Positions 8,174-14,970 of a stretch of DNA of 64,000 nucleotides are shown in pieces. The position numbers and the translations under genes are program-made. A model generated the notes under the pieces. That model searched no databases. It was not told where the DNA came from and was given only the letters and a program-made list of their open reading frames with translations. Origin of the DNA: Chlorobium sp. N1 (GTDB taxonomy: Bacteria; Bacteroidota; Chlorobiia; Chlorobiales; Chlorobiaceae); the NCBI RefSeq assembly GCF_004332115.1, contig NZ_SJPA01000001.1:248001-312000 (forward strand), read 5' to 3'. Positions within the stretch are counted from its first letter, which is position 1. The number at the start of each line of letters is the position of its first letter.

Positions 8174-10456
8174 TCAGGGGAAGACCACCTGCCCGGCTTT
8201 CGAGCGAAGGCAAACCCCCTCTTGCCGAGCGGCGAACCATCCGAGAAAAGCCCGCTCCGCCTTCGGCATGAAGGGCGCCGCCACCAGCACCGTAAGGCCG
8301 GGCGAGGCCTCATGGAGCCAGTCTGAAAGCGCCGCCCTGTCCTTCGGCCGGAACCGGCCGAGCCGCACGACGGCAAGATCCCCCTTCCGCGGCACGCCAC
8401 CCGGCGAACGCAGCCCCCCGACCCCCTTCACCATCACCAGCGAACGCCGGCGGCTCCAGGCCCGCAGCACCCCCGGCTCCGGACGGAAGACGAGGATCGA
8501 GGGCAGGCGCAGCAGTGCGTCCCCCCGGAGCATCCGGCGATCGGCGGGAATCCTCGAGACCAGGGAGTCGGGAGAGGCGAACGCGGCGACGGCCGCAACG
8601 GGCGGCATAAAGAAGCGCTCGACCTGGTCCACAATCCGTTCATGCGAGCCCCCGCCGCGCCCGCAGTCCACCTGCAGGCTCTCCCTCCCCGAACTGAACA
8701 GCATCGCCACGTCGCCCCCGAGGTTGACCGTGAGGGCGGAGGGCGGCAGTTCCCTCGAGCCATGGAGGAGCGGCCTCCACACGACGAGGTTCATGGCGCA
8801 AAGCAGCAGCATGATGGCCGGGGCGCGCCGCCCTCGGCGGACAATGAGAAGCAGCAGCGCGGCAAGCGCCAGATACCAGCCGAGCACCCCGGCAGGTCCG
8901 GGGCTGAAAGGCACCGAGGCGAACGGCAGGGCGGAGAACCACCGGGCCAGATCGACGCCGAGGCCCGAAAAGAACCAGGCGCTTGCAGCAAAAAGCGAGG
9001 CGGCAGAGGCGGAAAAAAGGTTCAGGAGGAGCGCCGGCAGGAGGGCGTAGACCATCATGGAGGAGAAGAAGACGACCGGCAGGTTGGCCGCGATGCCGAC
9101 GAGGGAGAATGTCCCGAAATAGAGGGCGATGAGCGGAGCGACGCCGGCACTTGCCGCCACCGTCAGCATGAGACTCCCGCGGATGGCATGCCAGGCACGC
9201 GCCGCCCGGCCGCCCGCCGGCGAAAGAGACGGGTGGAGGCGGGGAAGCAGCAGGAGGATGCCGCCGACGGCGGCATTGGTCATCTGGAAACCGACGGAGA
9301 AAAGCTCGAGAGGATCGAGCAGGAGAAGGACGAGGTCGGCAAAGGCGAGGGAGTTCAGCGGAAAACTCTTCCTGCCCGTCACCCCGCCTCCGAGCAGGGC
9401 CACCGTCATGAGCGAAGCCCGCTTCACCGAAGGGGCGCCGCCGACCACAGAGCCGTAGACGACGAGGATCAGCACAGTCAGGAGAAACACCCCCACACGC
9501 CCGGGAGCGGTCACCCGCAGCCGGTGGAGCAGCAGGTTGACGACCAGCACCAGCAGCCCGACATGCAGTCCTGAGACGGCGAGGATATGCGCCGTCCCCG
9601 TCCGGCGGAACGCCAGGTCGAGATCCGCATCGAGCCCGTCTCGCTGTCCGGCCAGCACTCCCGCCATGAACTGCCGCCGGGGGTCCTCGGGGAAAAAGCG
9701 ATGAAGGGTCGAAATGATGTAGTCGTGGACGGGGCGCACGAGGAATCGCTCGAAGGGCGAGGGAAGGCGCCCGTCCTCGTGAATGATCTGCCACGGCCCC
9801 GCAGAGAAGATCCCGGCCGAGGCCCGCTTCAGCCGGGCGCGCCGGTGCGGGTCGTACTCACCACGGTTGGCAGGCCCTTTTGCCATCCCGACCGTCCCCT
9901 TGACGAGCACCCTGTCCCCCGCCCTGACATCCGGCCCCTCGCCGCGAATGCTCCGGACGAACACCGAAGCGCGCTCCCGAAACGCCCGCTCCCGCCCGCC
10001 CTCGTGCAGGCGGTCGACCTCGAGCATGAAGGAGGTGCCGCTCCGGGATACTGCGGGGCGCTCCGCAACCCGACCCGCAACCACGACAGTGCGGCCCGCA
10101 TGGGCAATGAGTCCCGCACGCGGCACGTAATTGAAGAGGAAGTCGCTGTAGGCGCCGAAGGCCAGGTAGACGAGAGCGAGGTAGCCGAGCGCTGCGGGAA
10201 AGGAGGGAAAGCGGCCGCGCCGGCGCCATGCGTCGGAGGCGAGCGCAGCGAGGGTGAGGGTGAGAGCGGCCAGGAAAGCCGCGATCCATACGCCAAGGGG
10301 AAAGGGATGGAGGGTACCGGAGAGGATGCCCGCCACGGCGGGGAGGAGAAGGCGGAGGGCGGGATAGGGCGCAAGCCCGGCAAGGACGGCCGGATCCTGC
10401 CGGCGTATAATTTTTACGGGCTCTAAGCCATTGTTTCGTATATTCTTCTTTTTCAA
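8174..10456 (-). CDS. comEC: ComEC/Rec2-family DNA uptake channel
   Basis: ComEC forms the inner-membrane channel through which single-stranded DNA enters during natural transformation. The 760-residue protein has N-terminal helices, a soluble OB-like DUF4131 domain (about 110-215), and then the Competence domain with many helices (about 255-540). The latter shows RTGTAHILAVSGLHVGLLV and SVKRASLMTVALLGG, which are diagnostic. The C-terminal 180 residues align in position with the beta-lactamase-like domain but lack the HxHxDH metal motif. The start is a TTG at 10456, the only usable one before the first helix. Its 3' end is 6 bp from the convergent upstream neighbour. No other com genes are in the window. 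Confidence 0.9.
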   Translation of the reverse strand: MKKKNIRNNGLEPVKIIRRQDPAVLAGLAPYPALRLLLPAVAGILSGTLHPFPLGVWIAAFLAALTLTLAALASDAWRRRGRFPSFPAALGYLALVYLAFGAYSDFLFNYVPRAGLIAHAGRTVVVAGRVAERPAVSRSGTSFMLEVDRLHEGGRERAFRERASVFVRSIRGEGPDVRAGDRVLVKGTVGMAKGPANRGEYDPHRRARLKRASAGIFSAGPWQIIHEDGRLPSPFERFLVRPVHDYIISTLHRFFPEDPRRQFMAGVLAGQRDGLDADLDLAFRRTGTAHILAVSGLHVGLLVLVVNLLLHRLRVTAPGRVGVFLLTVLILVVYGSVVGGAPSVKRASLMTVALLGGGVTGRKSFPLNSLAFADLVLLLLDPLELFSVGFQMTNAAVGGILLLLPRLHPSLSPAGGRAARAWHAIRGSLMLTVAASAGVAPLIALYFGTFSLVGIAANLPVVFFSSMMVYALLPALLLNLFSASAASLFAASAWFFSGLGVDLARWFSALPFASVPFSPGPAGVLGWYLALAALLLLIVRRGRRAPAIMLLLCAMNLVVWRPLLHGSRELPPSALTVNLGGDVAMLFSSGRESLQVDCGRGGGSHERIVDQVERFFMPPVAAVAAFASPDSLVSRIPADRRMLRGDALLRLPSILVFRPEPGVLRAWSRRRSLVMVKGVGGLRSPGGVPRKGDLAVVRLGRFRPKDRAALSDWLHEASPGLTVLVAAPFMPKAERAFLGWFAARQEGVCLRSKAGQVVFP

Positions 10457-10481
10457 AGAAAGCTCCTAACCCGTTGCCTAC

Positions 10482-11351
10482 ATGCTGGTCAAAGAGATCC
10501 TGAACACGGCAGAGAAGCCGGTATTCAGTTTTGAGTTCTTCCCCCCGAAAAAAGACGCGGACTGGGACACCCTGTTCAAGACGATCACGGCGCTCTCCCC
10601 CCTCGATCCCTCATACGTCAGCGTCACCTACGGCGCGGGCGGCTCGACCCGCACCAGAACCCATGACCTGGTCACCAGGATCCAGAAGGAGACGGGCCTC
10701 TCGGTGGTCTCGCACCTGACCTGCATCTGCTCGAGCAGCCCTGAGACCGGAGAGATCCTCGAGAACTACCGCCGGCACGGCATCAACAACGTCCTGGCGC
10801 TCAGGGGTGACAAGCCGGCGGGAACCGCCACGCTCGAGGAGGCCATCAAGGACTTCCCGCATGCCATCGACCTGGTCCGCTTCATCAAGACGAACTACCC
10901 CGATTTCGGCATCGGCGTCGCGGGATTCCCGGAAGGGCACCCCGAAACACCGAACCGGCTGACCGAGATCGAGCACCTGAAAGCCAAGGTCGACGCCGGC
11001 GCCGACTACATCGTCACGCAGCTGTTCTTCGACAACCGCGACTTCTTCGACTTCAGGGACCGCTGCCGGCTTGCGGGCATCACGGTGCCGATCATTGCCG
11101 GCATCATGCCGGTCACGACGAAAAAAGGCATGATCAGGATGTCGGAGCTCGCGCTCGGGGCAAGGATCCCGGCTCCGCTGCTCGAGCTGGTGATGGCGGC
11201 AGGCAGCGACCGGGAGGTCGCCTCGATCGGCATCGACTGGGCGACCCGCCAGGTGCAGGAGCTCGTGGACAACCATGTCCGCGGGATACACTTCTACACC
11301 CTGAACATGGCCGACGCGACCCTCAGGATCTTCAGGAACCTCCACGCCTGA
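10482..11351 (+). CDS. metF: 5,10-methylenetetrahydrofolate reductase
   Basis: MetF reduces methylenetetrahydrofolate to 5-methyltetrahydrofolate for methionine synthesis. The 289-residue sequence is a (beta/alpha)8 barrel with the family hallmarks: FSFEFFPPKKDADWDTLF at the start (the catalytic Glu), YVSVTYGAGGSTR, HLTCICSSS, NVLALRGDKP, and AGADYIVTQLFFDN. The closing region is VRGIHFYTLNMADATLRI. FAD and NADH binding follow from the family. The gene is divergent from comEC (25 bp apart) and convergent with lysA. The length matches bacterial MetF without the eukaryotic regulatory extension. Confidence 0.96.
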   Translation: MLVKEILNTAEKPVFSFEFFPPKKDADWDTLFKTITALSPLDPSYVSVTYGAGGSTRTRTHDLVTRIQKETGLSVVSHLTCICSSSPETGEILENYRRHGINNVLALRGDKPAGTATLEEAIKDFPHAIDLVRFIKTNYPDFGIGVAGFPEGHPETPNRLTEIEHLKAKVDAGADYIVTQLFFDNRDFFDFRDRCRLAGITVPIIAGIMPVTTKKGMIRMSELALGARIPAPLLELVMAAGSDREVASIGIDWATRQVQELVDNHVRGIHFYTLNMADATLRIFRNLHA

Positions 11352-11370
11352 GCCCGCTCCTTCGGGCGGT

Positions 11371-11393
11371 CCCGGTCCGGACTGCGGACCGGG
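11371..11393. terminator. Symmetric hairpin between metF and lysA
   Basis: CCCGGTCCG and CGGACCGGG make a perfect 9-bp stem with loop GACTG. It lies between the stop codons of the two convergent genes. As with the hairpin after lpxD there is no U-tract, so a Rho-assisted or bidirectional role is likely. Confidence 0.55.
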
Positions 11394-11405
11394 GCCGCAG
11401 CACAC

Positions 11406-12707
11406 CTACTCGACCTCGTTCGCTATCAGCTGCTCGAAGCTTTCACGGCGGCGGATGAGGCGCGACTCGCTCCCCTCTACCATCACCTCCGCAGGACGGA
11501 GCCGTCCGTTGTAGTTGCTCGACATCACGGCGCCGTATGCGCCGGCAGACATCACCGCGAGCAGTTCGCCCTCGGGAGCGTCGCCGATCGGTCGCTGGCG
11601 CGCGAAAAAGTCGCTGGATTCGCAGATGGGGCCGACCACGTCGGCAACCACCGTCTCGTCGTGGCGCCGGACGCTTATCACCTCGTGATGCGACTGGTAG
11701 AGCGCAGGGCGGATCAGCTCGGTCAGTCCCGCGTCGACGACGAAGAATTCCTTGCCGATGTGGTTGCGTTTGCGGTAGAGGATGCGGGTGAGGAGCACGG
11801 AGGCGTTGGCCATGAGGAAACGGCCCGGCTCGAAGATCACCTTCGCCCCGGCGGGCTTGAGCATCGGAACCAGCTTTTCGGCAAAGCTGGAAAGCGGCGT
11901 CTCGGGCTTCATCGGGTCGTAGGTCGCGGGGAACCCGCCGCCGATGTCGAGATACTCGACCGCGAAGCCGCGGCCCTTCGAATAGCTGTGTATGTCGAGC
12001 AGCTTGGTGAGGGCGGCGACATAGAACTCGGGATCGAAGATCTGGGAGCCGATGTGCATGTCGAGCCCCACGAGACGGACGTGCCTGAGCTCGCCGAGCA
12101 GGGTGAAGACCTCCGGCAGCTCGGCCTCGTCGATGCCGAACTTCTCTTTGCTGTCGCCGGTGGTGATATAGGGATGCGTCTCGGCCGTCACGTTGGGGTT
12201 GATGCGCAGGGCGACCGGGGCGGTGAGGCCCGCGTCTCCGGCGATGCGATCTATCGAGCGGAGCTCGGAGAGCGACTCCACCTTCAGCATGAGCACGCCG
12301 TTTTCGAGCGCATAGGAGATTTCGTCCGGCCGCTTGCCGACTCCGGCAAAAATGATACGGTTTCCCGGCACGCCGGCCTTCAGGGCCCGGAAGAGTTCTC
12401 CGGCCGAGTTGACGTCGCAGCCGCATCCGAGGTCGCCGAGCGTCCTGATGACGCTGAGGTTGAAGTTGGCCTTCACCGAGTAGCAGGTGAAGTGGTCGAG
12501 GCCGGCAAACGCCGCTTCGAACTCGCGGTAACGGTCCTCGATGCTATGCCTGGAAGTGACATAGAGCGGGGTTCCCCACCGCTCGGCAAGTTCTTCGAGA
12601 GCGACCCCTTCACAGAAGAGCGCTCCATCGTCATAATGGAATGGTGTGCGGTCGAGCAAGATGCGAGAAGATTTTGATGTTGAAGAGGCAGCAATGCGGT
12701 AAGGCAA
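11406..12707 (-). CDS. lysA: Diaminopimelate decarboxylase
   Basis: LysA is the PLP enzyme that converts meso-diaminopimelate to lysine, the last step of lysine synthesis. The alanine-racemase-like barrel carries the PLP lysine in FTCYSVKANFNLSVI and the later LDIGGGFPATYD phosphate-binding loop. The C-terminal barrel has EPGRFLMANASVLLTRI and the active-site Cys region VGPICESSDFFA. The 433-residue length includes about 18 N-terminal residues (AASSTSKSSRI) beyond the usual start, so an internal TTG near LLDRTPFHY may be the true start. The gene is transcribed towards metF. Confidence 0.95.
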   Translation of the reverse strand: MPYRIAASSTSKSSRILLDRTPFHYDDGALFCEGVALEELAERWGTPLYVTSRHSIEDRYREFEAAFAGLDHFTCYSVKANFNLSVIRTLGDLGCGCDVNSAGELFRALKAGVPGNRIIFAGVGKRPDEISYALENGVLMLKVESLSELRSIDRIAGDAGLTAPVALRINPNVTAETHPYITTGDSKEKFGIDEAELPEVFTLLGELRHVRLVGLDMHIGSQIFDPEFYVAALTKLLDIHSYSKGRGFAVEYLDIGGGFPATYDPMKPETPLSSFAEKLVPMLKPAGAKVIFEPGRFLMANASVLLTRILYRKRNHIGKEFFVVDAGLTELIRPALYQSHHEVISVRRHDETVVADVVGPICESSDFFARQRPIGDAPEGELLAVMSAGAYGAVMSSNYNGRLRPAEVMVEGSESRLIRRRESFEQLIANEVE

Positions 12708-12866
12708 TAAGATACCAAAAATCCCGCGCTTTTCGGAGCCGGGGGCGGAACCAATTCAGAGCGCGGGCAGTTCAAGCTTACAGGCCGGTTCACGAGGTAT
12801 GCCGGCGCATGCAAGCAGTACGACACGATGAAGACACTACGAAAACCTTAACCAGGAGAAGAAACG

Positions 12867-13022
12867 ATGCCGAACAGGAAACACCAGGAAATGCCCGCCC
12901 AGCAGATGACGAGGGAAGATGAGATCCGACTTGCCGCCTACTACCTCTGGGAGCAGAAGGGCTGCAGGACAGGTTGCGACGTGGAGGACTGGCTCGAAGC
13001 GGAGCAAAGCCTCGAAGGATAG
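12867..13022 (+). CDS. DUF2934 domain small protein (51 aa)
   Basis: A short gene below the usual size cutoff: ATG at 12867, TAG ending at 13022. A good ribosome binding site (AGGAG at 12853-12857) lies ahead of it. The protein reads through [18 protein letters not shown] and then [12 protein letters not shown], matching the DUF2934 pattern of an Arg-rich helix, LWE, a Gly-rich turn and DWLxAE. The family is common in Chlorobi and Proteobacteria and has no known function; it is probably a small cytoplasmic helical protein. A GC-rich hairpin follows at 13050. It is monocistronic and divergent from lysA. Confidence 0.8.
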   Translation: MPNRKHQEMPAQQMTREDEIRLAAYYLWEQKGCRTGCDVEDWLEAEQSLEG

Positions 13023-13049
13023 GAACCGGCGAAGAGATTCCGCAGGTCA

Positions 13050-13076
13050 AGGGCCGCTCCGAAAGGGCGGCCCTTT
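13050..13076 (+). terminator. Hairpin terminator after the DUF2934 gene
   Basis: GGGCCGC and GCGGCCC pair around a TCCGAAAGG loop, followed by a short T run (TTTC). It is placed 28 bp after the stop codon. Confidence 0.65.
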
Positions 13077-13125
13077 CAGTACCGAATCCTTTCGGTGCGG
13101 GGGAAATTAAAGCGCGGGTTCCTGC

Positions 13126-13154
13126 TTGCAAATTCTGCCCCCGCATCGTATATT
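13126..13154 (+). promoter_or_regulatory. Predicted sigma-70-type promoter of rpmG
   Basis: TTGCAA (13126-13131) and TATATT (13149-13154) are separated by 17 bp and lie 47 bp before the rpmG start. The spacing and both hexamers are close to the housekeeping consensus. TATATT-type -10 boxes recur before other genes of this region. Confidence 0.6.
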
Positions 13155-13200
13155 CACTGCTCTTTAGAATTTATCCCCTACTTACCCAAGGACGCGAACC

Positions 13201-13383
13201 ATGGCAAAAGGAAAAGAAAACAGGATCGTCATCACGCTCGAGTGCACTGAAGCCAAGAAAGAAGGCAAGACGGTTTCACGCTACAGCACGACGAAAAACA
13301 AGAAGAACACCACCGACAGGCTCGTCCTGAAGAAATACAATCCCAACCTGCAGCGCCACACCCTGCACAAGGAGATCAAGTAA
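13201..13383 (+). CDS. rpmG: 50S ribosomal protein L33
   Basis: A 60-residue L33 with the typical sequence [14 protein letters not shown], the [15 protein letters not shown] segment, and the [15 protein letters not shown] ending. It has a single Cys, so it is the zinc-free (C-minus) form rather than the four-Cys form. The protein sits in the large subunit near the E site. The gene is followed 64 bp later by a tRNA gene, and a strong terminator after the tRNA may serve both. Confidence 0.96.
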   Translation: MAKGKENRIVITLECTEAKKEGKTVSRYSTTKNKKNTTDRLVLKKYNPNLQRHTLHKEIK

Positions 13384-13447
13384 TTTTTGTTTTTTGCATT
13401 GTAAGCCAAAAAGAGCTTATTTATTGATGTACAGCGCATAACGCGTT

Positions 13448-13529
13448 GCCCGAATGGCGGAACTGGTAGACGCACTCGTTTCAGGGACGAGCGCCGCAAG
13501 GTGTAGGAGTTCGAATCTCCTTTCGGGCA
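13448..13529 (+). tRNA. tRNA-Leu (anticodon CAG)
   Basis: The acceptor stem pairs GCCCGAA with TTCGGGC. The anticodon stem pairs CTCGT with ACGAG around loop TTCAGGG, so the anticodon is CAG (codon CUG). The variable arm (GCCGCAAGGTGT region) is long, as expected for a class II tRNA. The T arm is AGGAG-TTCGAAT-CTCCT. The discriminator base is A, and CCA is not encoded. Confidence 0.95.
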
Positions 13530-13630
13530 CAATAAAGCTTCCTCAGCGATATGCACAGAAAGGCCCTCATAGAAGTTTCTGCAGACGGTTCGCCGAAGTC
13601 TGTTATTTCACATACCACCCGGCAGAGCGT

Positions 13631-13660
13631 GCACCTTTTCACTGAAAAGGTGCTTTTTTT
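13631..13660 (+). terminator. Intrinsic terminator downstream of tRNA-Leu
   Basis: GCACCTTTTC pairs with GAAAAGGTGC around loop ACT, followed by seven T residues. It is a strong rho-independent terminator about 100 nt after the tRNA and before the zinc-ribbon gene. Confidence 0.88.
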
Positions 13661-13690
13661 ATGCCTCAATAATCCAAAACACCAGCAGTA

Positions 13691-14491
13691 GTGGATCATA
13701 CGAAAATCAATCTCCTCGTCAGGCTGCAGCACCTCGACAACCAGATAGAAAATATCGTGAGCCTGCAGAAGGGGCTTCCCGAAGAGATCAACGCCCTCGA
13801 AGAAGATCTCGCATTCACGAAACGGCAGATCGAAGCCCGCGCAAAGACCGCCGAGGAGCACCTGAAACTCCGCCAGTCGTTCAACGAGATCATCAACGGC
13901 TGCCACGAGAGGATCGCGTCCTTCAAGGAGAAACAGACCCTTGCGAGAAACAACAAGGAGTATGACGCCCTCTCCAAGCAGATCGAGTATGAAGAGAAGG
14001 AGATCGCCCAGGCCGAGATCCGCCTCCAGGACATCAGCCACGGCGAACAGCGCACCGAGGAGCTCCAGAAGAAGGGCCGCCAGCTGATCGAGGAGAACCG
14101 CTACGACGAGATCTCCGAGGACATGATGCCGGACGACGTCCTCCAGCAGCAGCTCGGCGACCTGGAAAAGCAGGTCGAGCATAAAAAGGAGGAGCTCAAC
14201 AGCATCGTCATCGAAACCGAGGACGAGGTCAAAGGACTCAAGAAAAAAATCGACGAGCAGCGCGAGGTCATCAAGGCCGAAGCCAAGCGCCTCCTCGACA
14301 AGTACGACCACCTGCGCAGCGGCACCATCCAGAACGCCGTCGTGAAGCTCAACCGCAACGCATGCTCCGGCTGCAACACGCGCGTTCCGACCAACCGCCA
14401 CACCATGATCGTCCAGGGCGGATTCTACCTCTGCGAGTCATGCGGCCGCATCGTCGTCCACGAACGGCTCTTCGAAGAGGCCGAAGGCTGA
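13691..14491 (+). CDS. Coiled-coil protein with C4 zinc ribbon
   Basis: A 266-residue protein from a GTG start. Residues 1-200 are almost all heptad-rich helix, with LRQSFNEIINGCHERIASFK and long Glu/Lys-rich segments, forming a hairpin of two antiparallel helices. Residues about 215-255 form a zinc ribbon with CSGCNTRVP and CESCGRIV, four cysteines in two CxxC knuckles. This matches the family represented by Chlamydia CT398 and H. pylori HP0958, which bind nucleic acids or sigma-54/flagellar partners. In this non-flagellated setting a role in RNA or RpoN interaction is only a possibility. A hairpin after its stop separates it from rnpB. Confidence 0.82.
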   Translation: MDHTKINLLVRLQHLDNQIENIVSLQKGLPEEINALEEDLAFTKRQIEARAKTAEEHLKLRQSFNEIINGCHERIASFKEKQTLARNNKEYDALSKQIEYEEKEIAQAEIRLQDISHGEQRTEELQKKGRQLIEENRYDEISEDMMPDDVLQQQLGDLEKQVEHKKEELNSIVIETEDEVKGLKKKIDEQREVIKAEAKRLLDKYDHLRSGTIQNAVVKLNRNACSGCNTRVPTNRHTMIVQGGFYLCESCGRIVVHERLFEEAEG

Positions 14492-14505
14492 GCACGATAC
14501 AGGAA

Positions 14506-14535
14506 ACGGCCGAAGCCGGCCGTCACGTTCTTTTC
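14506..14535 (+). terminator. Terminator after the zinc-ribbon gene
   Basis: ACGGCC and GGCCGT pair (stem extended by one G-C) around an AAG-type loop, followed by CACGTTCTTTT. It lies 15 bp after the stop codon and just before the RNase P RNA gene. Confidence 0.7.
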
Positions 14536-14560
14536 ATGGTACTGATCAGTTGATTCCTTG

Positions 14561-14970
14561 CTGAAACCGCAAGTGTGCAGCCGCTGTGCGCCCCCCGGGG
14601 CGCGCAGAGGAAAGTCCGAACTTCACAGGGCAGGGTGCCGGTCGAGATGCCCGAAAGGGGATCAAGCCCGGGTATGGCGGCGCAAGCCGTCCATAACAGA
14701 GAGCGCAGCAGAAAGCAGACCGCTCCGGGTGACCGGAGTAAGGGTGAAACGGCGGTGTAAGAGACCACCAGTCGTTCCGGCAACGGGACGAGCTATGCAA
14801 ACCTCCCCGAAGCAAGGCCGAATAGGAAAGCTTTTCCCGCAAGGGAAAGAGGGCGGCCCGCCCGATTCCGCAAGGAGAGTTTTCGGGTAGGCCGCATTAG
14901 ATAAATGGCTGCAGTTTTGCCCGGCCTGCCGGGTAATCCACAGAATTCGGCTTACATCTTCGGTTTCGGC
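14561..14970 (+). ncRNA. rnpB: RNase P RNA (bacterial type A)
   Basis: The catalytic RNA of RNase P, which matures tRNA 5' ends. The universally conserved blocks are present in order: GAGGAAAGTCCG (14609 region), the CACAGGGCAGGGTGCCGG segment, then AACAGAGAG, GTAAGGGTGAAACGG, the GTAAGAGACCACCA segment, GCAAGGCCGAATAGG, and finally CCACAGAATTCGGCTTA near the 3' end. Helix P1 is made by GAAACCG at the 5' end and CGGTTTC at 14961-14967. The ends are therefore placed by pairing and may be off by a few bases. The T run from 14971 would serve as terminator. The convergent histidine kinase gene stops inside this RNA. Confidence 0.95.
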
